A stretch of DNA of 44,460 nucleotides, from NCBI GenBank assembly GCA_000335715.1, contig AMYZ01000024.1, positions 1 to 44,460 of the forward strand, written 5' to 3'. The notes below the pieces were generated by a model. It was not told where the DNA came from and searched no databases. It was given only the letters and a program-made list of their open reading frames with translations. This document shows, in pieces, positions 8,117 to 16,620 of this stretch (position 1 is the stretch's first letter; each line of letters opens with the position of its first letter). A program made the translations under genes and the position numbers. The DNA is from a beta proteobacterium L13. GTDB taxonomy: Bacteria > Pseudomonadota > Gammaproteobacteria > Burkholderiales > Chromobacteriaceae.

Positions 8117-10759
8117 ATGTCAGTCCCCCTGAAGGCGTTGATCGAACGCCTTACCCCACAAGCCCGCCAGAGCCTGGAGCAGGCGGCTAGCCGTGCGCTG
8201 AGCCGTACGCATTTCGACATTGAAGTGGAGCATGTTTTGCTGGCCATGCTGGCGCAGCCGGGCAATGCCGCTTTGTCGGCACTGGCGGCAGGCGGCGTCT
8301 CGTTGGCCGCATTGCAGCAGGCGCTGGAGCAGGCGCTGGATAGCTTTCGCAGCGGTAATTCACGTAACCCGGTGTTGTCGCCCATGTTGCCCACCTGGCT
8401 GGAGGCGGCCTGGCTTAGCGCCAGTGCTGCGTATGGCCAGCAGGATGTTTCCACGCTGGACCTGCTGCTGGTGCTGTGCCAGGACGCAGCGCTGCGTGCA
8501 TCGGTGCAGCCGGCCGTGCCGTCTTTGTTCCGGCTGGACCTGGCGGCCATGCAGCAAGCCTACACCCGCTTGCGCCAGCATGGGGAGGAGCCCGCGGTGT
8601 TAACGGGGCAGGCCGCAGCCGGCAATGAGGCGCCAGAGGCTGATGATGAGCCTGCCCAGCAGGCTTCCAGGCGTGCTGCCGCACTGGATAAATACACGAT
8701 AGACCTCACAGCCCAGGCACGTGCCGGCAAGATCGACCCTGTGCTGGGGCGTGATGCCGAGATACGCCAGATGATCGATATCCTGATGCGGCGGCGGCAG
8801 AACAACCCCATTCTGACGGGTGAACCGGGGGTGGGTAAAACAGCGGTGGTAGAGGGGCTGGCACGCAAGATCGTGTCGGGTGATGTGCCAGCGGTACTGG
8901 CCGATGTCACCTTGCGTACGCTGGACCTGGGTTTGCTGCAGGCCGGTGCCAGTGTGAAAGGCGAGTTTGAAAACCGCTTGCGGCAAGTGATTGATGACGT
9001 CAAGGCGTGCCCCACGCCGGTCATCCTGTTTATTGACGAGGCGCATACCCTGATTGGTGCGGGTGGGGCTGCCGGGCAGAATGATGCGGCCAACCTGCTC
9101 AAACCTGCTTTGGCCAGGGGCGAGTTGCGCACGATCGCGGCGACAACCTGGGCGGAATACAAAAAGTACTTTGAGAAAGATGCGGCACTGGCTCGGCGCT
9201 TTCAGGTGGTGAAGGTGGAAGAGCCTGCACCCGAGATGGCGGTACAGATGGTACGTGGCTTGGTGGAAGCCATGGCCCGGCACCATGCTGTGGAGATATT
9301 GAACGAAGCCGTGGTATCGGCGGTACATTTGTCTGGCCGCTATATCACCGGCAGGCAGCTGCCGGACAAGGCCATCAGCGTGCTGGATACCGCGTGCGCC
9401 CGGGTGGCTTTGTCGCGGGCAGGCAAGCCCGGCCCGCTGGAAGATGTGCTGGTGCTGATGGCGAATCTGGAGCGCGAGATGGCTGCCCTGCAAAAAGAAG
9501 AGGGGCATGCGCCGCGTCTGGCCGAGCTGCAGCAACAGCGAGAGGACCTGCAGCAAGACCTGGCGCGCTTGCAGGACGCGTGGCAAACCCAGCAGCAGCT
9601 GGTGGCGGAAATCGATGCGCTCAAGCAGGCACCGGACAAAGCCAGAGAAGGCAAGGGGAAGAAACCCGGGCCTTTGCATGCCAAGCGTCTGGCGCTGCGT
9701 GCCTTGCACAAGCAACAGCCGCTGGCATTCGAGTGTGTGGATGAGGGGGTGATTGCGGATGTGATTGCCGCCTGGACCGGCATCCCCTTGGGCCATATGG
9801 TGAGTAATGAATTGCAGCAGGTGCAGCAGCTGGCGGGTTTGCTGGCCAAGCGCGTTATCGGCCAGGATCATGCCCTGGCGCAGATTGCCGAGCATGTGCA
9901 GATTGCCAAAGCCGGGCTGGAAGATCCCGGCAAGCCCAAAGGGGTGTTTTTGCTGGTGGGGCCATCGGGTGTGGGCAAGACAGAAACGGCGCTGGCGCTG
10001 GCGGAGTCACTGTATGGCGGCGAGCGTAACCTGATTACCATCAATATGTCGGAGTATCAGGAATCTCACAGCGTGTCGGGGCTGAAGGGCTCGCCCCCCG
10101 GCTATGTGGGCTATGGCGAAGGCGGCGTGCTAACCGAAGCAGTGCGCCGCAAGCCTTATTCGGTGGTGCTGCTGGACGAAGTGGAAAAAGCACACCCCGA
10201 TGTGCTGGAGCTGTTTTTCCAGGTGTTTGACAAAGGGGTGCTGGAAGACAGTGAAGGGCGCGAGGTGGACTTCCGTAACACCATCATTCTGTTGACGTCC
10301 AATGCCGGTAGCGACCTGGTGATGCGGGCTTGCGAACGGGGTGTCACCGTAGACGGTGAGGCCCGCTTCCCGACGGCAGATGATCTGGTGGAGGTGCTGC
10401 GGCCAACCCTGCAGCAGGTGTTCAAGCCTGCTTTTCTGGGCCGCCTGGCCATCGTGCCCTATTTCCCGATTGCAGACGATGTGCTGTTGCTGATCGTGCA
10501 GCTCAAGCTGGAGCGTATCCGGCAGCGCATTGCGGCCAACCATGGCGCGCAAGTGCAGTTCCCCGACGAGCTGGCGGCGATGCTGGCTGCGCGTTGCATG
10601 GATGTGGAAAGTGGTGCCCGCAACGCCGATGCCATCCTTACCCGCACCTTGCTGTCGCAGATTTCCAGCGACCTGCTGGCCCGCATGGCCAGTGGCAAGC
10701 CGGTCAAGAAAATTGCTGTCTCGCTCAAGGGCGAGGCAGTCAAGGTTCGCGTGAGCTAA
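8117..10759 (+). CDS. tssH: T6SS sheath-disassembly ATPase TssH (ClpV)
   Basis: An 880-residue Hsp100/Clp ATPase. It has a Clp N-terminal domain (about 1-150), a first AAA+ module with Walker A GEPGVGKT (~residue 235) and Walker B VILFIDEAH (~303), and a middle Gln-rich coiled coil (~450-520). The second module has GPSGVGKT (~615) followed by VVLLDEVEKAHPDVLELF. ClpV uses ATP to unfold contracted TssB/TssC sheath for reuse. The coiled-coil region carries a Lys/Gly-rich KAREGKGKKPG segment typical of ClpV rather than ClpB. The T6SS context and lack of the long ClpB M-domain support the assignment. A GGAG precedes the start and the gene ends 10 bases before the next. Confidence 0.95.
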   Translation: MSVPLKALIERLTPQARQSLEQAASRALSRTHFDIEVEHVLLAMLAQPGNAALSALAAGGVSLAALQQALEQALDSFRSGNSRNPVLSPMLPTWLEAAWLSASAAYGQQDVSTLDLLLVLCQDAALRASVQPAVPSLFRLDLAAMQQAYTRLRQHGEEPAVLTGQAAAGNEAPEADDEPAQQASRRAAALDKYTIDLTAQARAGKIDPVLGRDAEIRQMIDILMRRRQNNPILTGEPGVGKTAVVEGLARKIVSGDVPAVLADVTLRTLDLGLLQAGASVKGEFENRLRQVIDDVKACPTPVILFIDEAHTLIGAGGAAGQNDAANLLKPALARGELRTIAATTWAEYKKYFEKDAALARRFQVVKVEEPAPEMAVQMVRGLVEAMARHHAVEILNEAVVSAVHLSGRYITGRQLPDKAISVLDTACARVALSRAGKPGPLEDVLVLMANLEREMAALQKEEGHAPRLAELQQQREDLQQDLARLQDAWQTQQQLVAEIDALKQAPDKAREGKGKKPGPLHAKRLALRALHKQQPLAFECVDEGVIADVIAAWTGIPLGHMVSNELQQVQQLAGLLAKRVIGQDHALAQIAEHVQIAKAGLEDPGKPKGVFLLVGPSGVGKTETALALAESLYGGERNLITINMSEYQESHSVSGLKGSPPGYVGYGEGGVLTEAVRRKPYSVVLLDEVEKAHPDVLELFFQVFDKGVLEDSEGREVDFRNTIILLTSNAGSDLVMRACERGVTVDGEARFPTADDLVEVLRPTLQQVFKPAFLGRLAIVPYFPIADDVLLLIVQLKLERIRQRIAANHGAQVQFPDELAAMLAARCMDVESGARNADAILTRTLLSQISSDLLARMASGKPVKKIAVSLKGEAVKVRVS

Positions 10760-10769
10760 GGAGGTGTCG

Positions 10770-12197
10770 ATGTTCAGCATGCTGTCCGTTCTGTTGGGCA
10801 GTACCGTCGCCAGCTGGGGGCTGCTGTGGTTTGTGGTGCCAGTAGACTGGCTGCAAACCAGCCCCACGGCTGTCTTGATCGTACATGTGTTGCCGCCACT
10901 CCTGCTCACGCTGGGCTACTACCTGTGGCAGCGCGGCAAAGCTGCCAGGGAGGCGTTGGCAGCCAAAGCGCAAGAGGACGAGGCCGAGGCCGCGCGCCAG
11001 CAGCAGCGGGAGGCTGCCCGGTTGCAGCATCAGGCTGCACTGGCTGCCCGCCAGGTTGCAGCTGATTGTCGCTGGCTGTGGGTTCACACCCATCTCAGCG
11101 AAGCCTTGCCGGACTGGTTCCGGGAAATGCCAGAGGGGGTGTACTGGCAAACCTCGTCCGCTAGCGATGAGCGATTGTCATCCGACTGGCTGGACTACTT
11201 CGATGCGCCGGTGACGGAAGCCTTGACGACGCTTTATCGTGACCTGCCAGGCGCCGCTTGCCTTCCCTTGCTATTGCAGGTTGTGCCGCAAGTGTCAGGC
11301 ATCGAGTACATGCAGCGGGTGAAAACATGGCAGCAGCAAGCCTGGCTGCAGGTCTGGCCGCAGCGCGGCATGCCGCCGCTTGACTGCCGTTTCCTGTCTG
11401 CAGGCAGCTGGCTGGCCGACAGCATCGTGTCCAGCTTGCAGCAAGACCCGGATTTACCTGGCGTCGTGGTGCTGGCGGCGGATGCACCTCTGCTATCGGC
11501 TACCGCGGAGGATGAGGATGCGGTGCAGCAGAGTCGCGCGCAGGGCGAGCCCGGGGCAGCGCTGGTCCTGGCCGTGATCTTGCGCACAGACCTGCCTGTG
11601 CCGATGGGTGTGGCGTGGCAACAGGGGGGAGAGTCTGACCCCTATCAGCCTTACTGGGAACGGCCGGCTGTGGTCGCGGGCGACGCTGCCTGGGGGGCAG
11701 TCCCCGAGTTTGACCAGCCGGCATTCCTGCAACAACCCCTGCACGTCCTGCTGGCGCAGTCCAGCCAGGTGTCGCTACCCCGGCAGGGAATGTTGCAACT
11801 GATCCGCTCCCTGCATCCCGCGCTTGACGATGCCTTGGTGAATGCCGGTTTGCTCGATTACGCTTTTGCCCCGGACGAGGCCTCTAATGAGCAAAACCGG
11901 CTGCACGAAGTTGCCTGGCTGGTGCATAACAGCGGCGATCTGGATACGGGAGGCATGCGCCTGGCGGCCATTGCCAGTAATTTGTCCCGGCAGGGTATCG
12001 ATATCCAGCCTATCGATCAGGCCAGCAATACCGTGCGCGAGTGGGGTGATACCGGCGTAGCTGGCAGCCTGTTGTTGCTGGCTACAGCGGTAGCACAGGT
12101 GCATCGTCTGCAGGCGCCAGTGGTGCAGGCTTGCTTCGAGGCAGACCAGGTGTTTGTCGCCCTTGCCTACCCCGCTAACAGTAAGGAGTCAACATGA
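10770..12197 (+). CDS. T6SS-linked membrane protein with degenerate ketosynthase/thiolase-like domain
   Basis: A 475-residue protein. The ATG at 10770 follows a strong AAGGAGG by 5 bases, better than the in-frame GTG at 10764. Two hydrophobic segments lie at ~3-22 and ~34-53, followed by a charged Gln/Glu/Ala helix (~55-100), so it is likely anchored in the inner membrane. The remainder resembles beta-ketoacyl synthases in order: a VVVLAADAPLL strand (~230), GEPGAALVLAVIL (~258) recalling the GEGAAALVL segment, and a C-terminal GDTGVAGSLLLLATAVAQVH followed by VFVALAY. At the place of the catalytic GH motif it reads GD, and no active-site cysteine context is obvious, so an enzyme is unlikely. 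It overlaps the PAAR gene by ATGA. The role is unknown; the fold call is inference. Confidence 0.6.
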   Translation: MFSMLSVLLGSTVASWGLLWFVVPVDWLQTSPTAVLIVHVLPPLLLTLGYYLWQRGKAAREALAAKAQEDEAEAARQQQREAARLQHQAALAARQVAADCRWLWVHTHLSEALPDWFREMPEGVYWQTSSASDERLSSDWLDYFDAPVTEALTTLYRDLPGAACLPLLLQVVPQVSGIEYMQRVKTWQQQAWLQVWPQRGMPPLDCRFLSAGSWLADSIVSSLQQDPDLPGVVVLAADAPLLSATAEDEDAVQQSRAQGEPGAALVLAVILRTDLPVPMGVAWQQGGESDPYQPYWERPAVVAGDAAWGAVPEFDQPAFLQQPLHVLLAQSSQVSLPRQGMLQLIRSLHPALDDALVNAGLLDYAFAPDEASNEQNRLHEVAWLVHNSGDLDTGGMRLAAIASNLSRQGIDIQPIDQASNTVREWGDTGVAGSLLLLATAVAQVHRLQAPVVQACFEADQVFVALAYPANSKEST

Positions 12198-12457
12198 AGC
12201 GCGCTATTCGTTTGGGAGACCCCACCAGTCATGGTGGATCGGTTTTGAGTGCCGCCAGTAAAACCAGCTTGTTTGGCAAGCAGGTGGCTTGCAAGGGGGA
12301 TTCTGTCAGTTGTCCCATGCAGGGGCATGTGAACTGCACCATTGTCGAGGGCGATGATAGCTGGCTGGTAGGGGGTAAGCCGGTAGCCTTGGAAGGTCAC
12401 AAAGTAAGTTGTGGTGCTGCACTGATTTCAACCCTGCCCGACCTGGGCAAGGGCTAA
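12194..12457 (+). CDS. PAAR-domain spike-tip protein
   Basis: A compact 87-residue protein built of PAAR-type repeats: the RLGDPTSHGG start, CKGDSVSCPMQGHVNCTIVEG in the middle and VALEGHKVSCGAAL at the end. The His/Cys residues fit the zinc-binding cone that caps the VgrG trimer. There is no extension, so it is a plain tip rather than a PAAR-toxin fusion. The start overlaps the stop of the upstream membrane protein (ATGA at 12194-12197), indicating one operon. Confidence 0.93.
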   Translation: MKRAIRLGDPTSHGGSVLSAASKTSLFGKQVACKGDSVSCPMQGHVNCTIVEGDDSWLVGGKPVALEGHKVSCGAALISTLPDLGKG

Positions 12458-12484
12458 CGCGACGTTATGAAGGCAGGTTGAGGT

Positions 12485-13576
12485 ATGACAGAATCGATTA
12501 ACGACCTGATGAAGCCCATCCCCGGGGCCAACCCGGCAGGTGAGGATATGGTCTATTCCGTGGTTTTTGACCAGATACGCGAAGCGCGGCGTCAGGATGA
12601 CCCCAGCCTGGCGCTGGGCGAGTGGGAGGTGCCTCTGAAGGTGGCGGATTGGCCGCGCGTGGTCAGGTTGTGTGAAGACACCTTGCAGCATAAGAGCAAA
12701 GATCTGCAATTACTGGTGTGGTACGCAGAGGCCATGGTGCGCCATAGGGGGTTTGCCGGTGCCGGCCTGGGTTTGCGAGCCATTGCCGGGTGGTTGAGCG
12801 ACTACTGGGAGCAGGGCTTCCCGGAATACAACCCGCAAGATCTGGATGAGCGCATTGGCAAGTTTGAGTGGCTGAATCAGCATGTGGCACTGGCGCTAAG
12901 GCAGGTGCCTGTGGTGTCGCCAGCATATGGTGGATATCACTGGCTTGATTGGCACCAGTCGCGAGAGGTGGATAATCTGGGGCTGAAAAGCCCCGATGCC
13001 AAACAGGCGGCCCTTGACGAGGGAAAGCTTTCTGGGGAGATGTTTGACAAGTCTGCCGTGGAGAGTGGTCGTCAATGGTTTGCGGAATTGGCTGCGGCAT
13101 TATCCGAACTGGTTGCGGCCTATGCCTATCTGGACGAGCAGTTGGTGCTGCGCTTTGCTGAGCAGGCCCCCGCCTTGGTAGACCTGAGGGATGCCATACA
13201 TGCCTGCCAGGATCTGATCACACGATATCGCCAGCGCTGGGAGGAGGCCCTCCCCGAGTTGGCGCCGCCGCGAGCCATTGTCAATACGAACCGTCCGGTT
13301 TCTCCGGTGGTTGTCAGCCCAGTGGTAACGACTATGCCAGAACAAGCTAAGCCTACGTTTAATGGTCAAATTCAGCATCGGCAAGAGGCCGTATTGATGC
13401 TGCGTGAAGTCGCGCGTTACTTCCGTCAGCACGAGCCGCATAGCCCGGTGCCTTTGCTGGCCGAGCGGGCTGCGCGCTGGGCGGAGATGAGCCTGGAGGA
13501 GTGGCTGCTGCATGTCGTGAAAGACGAATCTACCCTGCAGCAGCTGCGTGAATTGCTGGACGTGCGTAATGACTAA
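12485..13576 (+). CDS. tssA: T6SS protein TssA (ImpA family), short form
   Basis: A 363-residue protein with the conserved ImpA N-terminal domain (about residues 8-130: PIPGANPAGEDMVYS, then LVWYAEAMVRHRGFAGAGLG and YWEQGFPEYN). The C-terminus has the RQEAVLMLREVARYFRQHEP segment and the SPVPLLAERAARWA helix seen in short TssA proteins. TssA recruits baseplate components and primes or caps tail-tube polymerisation at the distal end. It is the last T6SS gene in the window and is followed by a terminator. TssB, C, D, E, J, K, L and M are not in the window. Confidence 0.93.
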   Translation: MTESINDLMKPIPGANPAGEDMVYSVVFDQIREARRQDDPSLALGEWEVPLKVADWPRVVRLCEDTLQHKSKDLQLLVWYAEAMVRHRGFAGAGLGLRAIAGWLSDYWEQGFPEYNPQDLDERIGKFEWLNQHVALALRQVPVVSPAYGGYHWLDWHQSREVDNLGLKSPDAKQAALDEGKLSGEMFDKSAVESGRQWFAELAAALSELVAAYAYLDEQLVLRFAEQAPALVDLRDAIHACQDLITRYRQRWEEALPELAPPRAIVNTNRPVSPVVVSPVVTTMPEQAKPTFNGQIQHRQEAVLMLREVARYFRQHEPHSPVPLLAERAARWAEMSLEEWLLHVVKDESTLQQLRELLDVRND

Positions 13577-13682
13577 TGCCGCATAGCGGTTGCCGATCTG
13601 GTCGCATACGCTGTTGCCAAAGTGGAATTTCTTCGCTTTGGCCTGCTACCAAAACGTGCAGGCAGCATTTGTATTTATTCCG

Positions 13683-13704
13683 ACCGGCCCCAAGGCCGGT
13701 TTTT
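13683..13704 (+). terminator. Rho-independent terminator after tssA
   Basis: The arms ACCGGCC and GGCCGGT are separated by four bases and followed by a run of T. It closes the T6SS operon about 110 bases after tssA. The 13577-13682 stretch holds no other gene. Confidence 0.8.
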
Positions 13705-13778
13705 CATTTGCTTAGCGGTATTTGTTCCAAGCCAAAGCTGGAGTAAAACAGTCGGCTTTGTTATAGTTTGTTTCATTG

Positions 13779-13798
13779 TATTGATTGCCAAATCAATA
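13779..13798 (+). promoter_or_regulatory. Perfect inverted repeat upstream of tcyJ, possible operator
   Basis: The arms TATTGATT and AATCAATA are separated by GCCA and end 20 bases before the tcyJ ATG. An AT-rich dyad at this spot could bind a regulator or form a hairpin just upstream of the ribosome-binding site. The regulator is not identifiable from sequence. A TATAGT hexamer at 13762-13767 could be a -10 box, but no convincing -35 was found. Confidence 0.4.
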
Positions 13799-13818
13799 GC
13801 TATCAGGAATAAACAAAC

Positions 13819-14598
13819 ATGAAAAAGACACTTCTTACCCTGTCTCTGCTGGGCTTTGCGGCCAACGTGTACGCTGCCGACCTGCTGGATACCGTACAGC
13901 AACGCGGTACGCTGAAAATCGCGCTGGAAGGTACCTACCCGCCATTCAACTTCAAGGACAAAGAGCAGAAGCTGACCGGCTTTGAAGTGGAACTGGCCAC
14001 CGCGCTGGCGCAGAAGCTGAAAGTGAAGCCGGAGTTCACCACCGGCGAGTGGAGCGGCCTGCTGGCTGGCCTGCAAGGCGGCAAGTTCGACGTGGTGCTG
14101 AACCAGGTGTCGATCAACGACAAGCGCAAGGAAGTGTTCGACTTTTCGCAGCCGTATACCATCTCCAGCGCGCAGCTGATCGTGCGCAAGAACGAGACTC
14201 GCGCCTTCAAGGGCCTGGCCGACCTGGCCGGCAAGAAAATGGGCGTGACCCAGGGCAGCAACTACGCCGAGATGGTGAAGGCGCAGGGCGGTATCGACGC
14301 CAAGTTCTACCCGTCTGCCGCCGAGATCTTCCAGGATCTGGCATTGGGTCGTGTTGATGCTGCGATCAACGACAGCCTGCTGATTCCGTTTGCGCTGAAA
14401 GAAGCCAAGCTGCCGCTGAAAGCCGGCGCACCGGTAGGTGGCACCACGCAGATGGGTATTCCGTTTGCCAAGGGCAACCCCAAGTTCAAGGCGGCGATCG
14501 ACAATGCCCTGAATGCGCTGCACAAGGATGGCTCGTTCAAGAAAATTTCGGTGAAGTGGTTCGGTATTGATGTATCGAAAGCACCAGCTGCGCGATAA
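13819..14598 (+). CDS. tcyJ: Cystine/polar amino-acid ABC transporter substrate-binding protein (TcyJ/FliY-like)
   Basis: A 259-residue periplasmic binding protein with a signal peptide (MKKTLLTLSLLGFAANVYA). The mature part has the SBP family 3 signature: GTLKIALEGTYPPFNFKD, LTGFEVELATALAQKL and GKFDVVLNQVSINDKRKEVFDFSQPY. The block GVTQGSNYAEMVKA and the ending KISVKWFGIDVSK resemble E. coli TcyJ (FliY), the L-cystine binder. Permease TcyL follows behind a partial terminator, an arrangement that gives excess binding protein. Cystine as ligand is supported by similarity and by the Cys/Met-metabolism enzyme downstream, but not proven. Confidence 0.85.
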   Translation: MKKTLLTLSLLGFAANVYAADLLDTVQQRGTLKIALEGTYPPFNFKDKEQKLTGFEVELATALAQKLKVKPEFTTGEWSGLLAGLQGGKFDVVLNQVSINDKRKEVFDFSQPYTISSAQLIVRKNETRAFKGLADLAGKKMGVTQGSNYAEMVKAQGGIDAKFYPSAAEIFQDLALGRVDAAINDSLLIPFALKEAKLPLKAGAPVGGTTQMGIPFAKGNPKFKAAIDNALNALHKDGSFKKISVKWFGIDVSKAPAAR

Positions 14599-14617
14599 TC
14601 CTGCAGCTTGAATATCA

Positions 14618-14650
14618 CGCCCCTGCCGTGTGCAGGGGCGTTTGTGTTTT
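14618..14650 (+). terminator. Intra-operon terminator/attenuator between tcyJ and tcyL
   Basis: The arms CGCCCCTGC and GCAGGGGCG flank a five-base loop, followed by a T-rich tract (tttgtgtttt). It lies inside the transport operon, 12 bases before the permease start, and probably lowers permease expression relative to the abundant binding protein. Confidence 0.75.
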
Positions 14651-14661
14651 GGAGAGCATGA

Positions 14662-15321
14662 ATGGAATGGTTGAGTCTGGCGCAAGAGGCGCTGCCGGTA
14701 TTGCTCAAAGGCGCTGGCCTGACGGTATTCTTTGCGCTCAGTGCCATGGTGTTGGGGCTGACGCTGGGTTTTGTCGTGGCCATGGTGCGCTTGGCACGTG
14801 TGCCGCTGCTGGCGCCGCTGCTGGCGTTTTACGTCAGCGCCATGCGCGGTACGCCGCTGCTGGTGCAGATTTTTGTTATCTACTATGGCCTGCCATCGGT
14901 AGGCATCGAATTCGAGCCGGTTACCGCCGGTGTGCTGGCGCTGACGCTGAACGTGGCGGCCTACTTGTCGGAAAGCTTGCGTGGCGCTATTGCCGGCGTG
15001 GATAAGGGCCAGTGGGACGCGGCGCAGTCGCTGGGCCTGAGCTGGTGGCAGAGCATGCGCCATATCATCGCGCCGCAGGGCATACGCCTGGCGGTGCCCA
15101 GCCTGGCCAACAGCCTTATCTCGCTGATCAAGGACACTTCGCTGGTGTCGGTGATTACCGTGTCCGAGCTGATGATGGCTACCAAGGACATGATCGCGCA
15201 GACTTTCCAGCCTCTGCCGCTGTACCTGATGGCTGCGGCCATCTACTGGGTACTCAGCGCGCTGTTTGAGCGCGTGCAAAAGCGCGTGGAGCAGCATTAC
15301 GCCAAAGCCTATCAACGATAA
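14662..15321 (+). CDS. tcyL: Cystine/polar amino-acid ABC transporter permease (TcyL/YecS-like)
   Basis: A 219-residue inner-membrane permease of the HisM family. It has several hydrophobic helices, the YVSAMRGTPLLVQIFVIYYG segment (~54-73), and the cytoplasmic EAA-like loop ESLRGAIAGVDKGQWDAAQSLG (~100-121) that contacts the ATPase. Length and motifs match E. coli TcyL. The matching ATP-binding subunit (TcyN) is not next to it; a PLP enzyme follows instead, so the ATPase must be encoded elsewhere. Confidence 0.88.
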   Translation: MEWLSLAQEALPVLLKGAGLTVFFALSAMVLGLTLGFVVAMVRLARVPLLAPLLAFYVSAMRGTPLLVQIFVIYYGLPSVGIEFEPVTAGVLALTLNVAAYLSESLRGAIAGVDKGQWDAAQSLGLSWWQSMRHIIAPQGIRLAVPSLANSLISLIKDTSLVSVITVSELMMATKDMIAQTFQPLPLYLMAAAIYWVLSALFERVQKRVEQHYAKAYQR

Positions 15322-15381
15322 GCCACTAACGCGGCCTGCGTGCTGGTGCCATGGCAGGCGTGGCCAATGCATACAGGCCAG

Positions 15382-15395
15382 GGTTGGCCGCAAGG
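15382..15395 (+). repeat. Dispersed repeat copy (GGTTGGCCGCAAGG)
   Basis: An exact copy of the 12-mer GGTTGGCCGCAA plus GG, located between tcyL and the PLP-enzyme gene. Its AAGGG end sits 10 bases before the ATG and seems to supply the Shine-Dalgarno sequence. Confidence 0.7.
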
Positions 15396-15405
15396 GATAA
15401 AGACC

Positions 15406-16548
15406 ATGAAATTTGCTACCAAGGCTGTACATGCCGGTTTCGACTATCACCAGCATAACCGTGCGGTGATGCCACCGATCTACCAGACCTCGGCGTTTGC
15501 CCACGACGCGGTAGGCGAGCAGCTGGACTTTGCCTACGCCCGCACCGGCACGCCGACGCGCGCTGCGCTGGAGGCCAACCTGGCGGCGCTGGAAGACGCG
15601 CAACACGGCCTGGCCTTCGCCAGCGGCATGGCCGCCATCGACGCGGTACTGCGTGCTACCTTGCAGCCGGGCGACGAGGTGATTGCGGTCGCCGACCTGT
15701 ACGGCGGTGCCTACCGTATCCTGGATAAGGTGATGCAGCCGCTGGGCATCAAGGTGACCTTTGCCGACCTGAGCGATGCGGCCAACCTGCAGGCTGCGAT
15801 TAGCCCGCAAACCCGTCTGGTATGGCTGGAAACGCCGACCAACCCGCTGCTGAACCTGGTGGACGTGGCGGCGCTGTCGGCCATTGCCCACGCTCACGGT
15901 GCCAAGGTGGCGGTGGATAACACCTTTGCCACGCCTTACCTGCAAAACCCGCTGAATCAGGGCGCCGATATCGTGGTGCATTCGGCCACCAAATACCTGG
16001 GCGGCCACTCCGATGTGCTGCTGGGCCTGGTGGCGGTGAACGACGAGGCACTGTTCAAGGCGATCAAGTTCATCCAGAACGCTGCCGGTGCGGTGCCCGG
16101 CCCGCAGGACTGCTTCCTGACCCTGCGCGGCATCAAGACGCTGGCGCTGCGCATGGAGCGTCACTGCGATAACGCCGAGCGGGTGGCGGCCTACCTGCAG
16201 CAGCACCCGGCCATCGAGAAAGTGTTCTTCCCCGGCCTGGCCGATCACCCGGGCCACGCGCTGGCCAAACGCCAGATGCGCCGTTTTGGCGGTATCGTCA
16301 CCGTGTACCTGAAAGACGACAGCCGCGAAGCCGCCAGCCGTGTGGCCAGCCGCTTGCAGCTGTTCATGCTGGCGGAGTCGCTGGGCGGGGTAGAGTCGCT
16401 GGTGAACCACAGCTACACCATGTCGCACGGTGGTATGCCGCCGGAGCAAAAAGCGGTGTTGGGCATACGTGAGGGGCAGCTGCGTTTGTCTATCGGTATC
16501 GAGGACATCGACGACATCCTGGCCGACCTGGCGCAGGCTTTGGCTTGA
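15406..16548 (+). CDS. Cystathionine gamma-synthase/gamma-lyase family PLP enzyme
   Basis: A 380-residue Cys/Met-metabolism PLP enzyme. The PLP lysine lies in HSATKYLGGHSD (Lys196). Other family motifs are YARTGTPTRAALE (~44-56), FASGMAAIDAVLR (~73-85), ETPTNPLL (~144-151) and ESLGGVESLVNHS (~325-337). Members make cystathionine from an activated homoserine or split cystathionine, cystine or homocysteine. Position behind cystine-uptake genes favours a lyase role in cystine or cystathionine use, but synthase (MetB) cannot be excluded. The ATG at 15406 is chosen because it aligns with the family start; the frame is open upstream to 15340. The repeat element upstream overlaps its ribosome-binding region. 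Confidence 0.88.
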   Translation: MKFATKAVHAGFDYHQHNRAVMPPIYQTSAFAHDAVGEQLDFAYARTGTPTRAALEANLAALEDAQHGLAFASGMAAIDAVLRATLQPGDEVIAVADLYGGAYRILDKVMQPLGIKVTFADLSDAANLQAAISPQTRLVWLETPTNPLLNLVDVAALSAIAHAHGAKVAVDNTFATPYLQNPLNQGADIVVHSATKYLGGHSDVLLGLVAVNDEALFKAIKFIQNAAGAVPGPQDCFLTLRGIKTLALRMERHCDNAERVAAYLQQHPAIEKVFFPGLADHPGHALAKRQMRRFGGIVTVYLKDDSREAASRVASRLQLFMLAESLGGVESLVNHSYTMSHGGMPPEQKAVLGIREGQLRLSIGIEDIDDILADLAQALA

Positions 16549-16620
16549 TCGTTAAGCAGCTTGGCCTAAATGGTGTGTTGGTTCAATAATGAATCAACAT
16601 TGTCCATGAGCAGGGTAGCC

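Noticed and set aside
13675..16449. 924-codon open frame on the minus strand over tcyJ, tcyL and the PLP-enzyme gene
   Set aside because: It is a shadow frame through three recognisable genes, two terminators and an operator-like dyad; His/Gln/Arg-rich with no domain.
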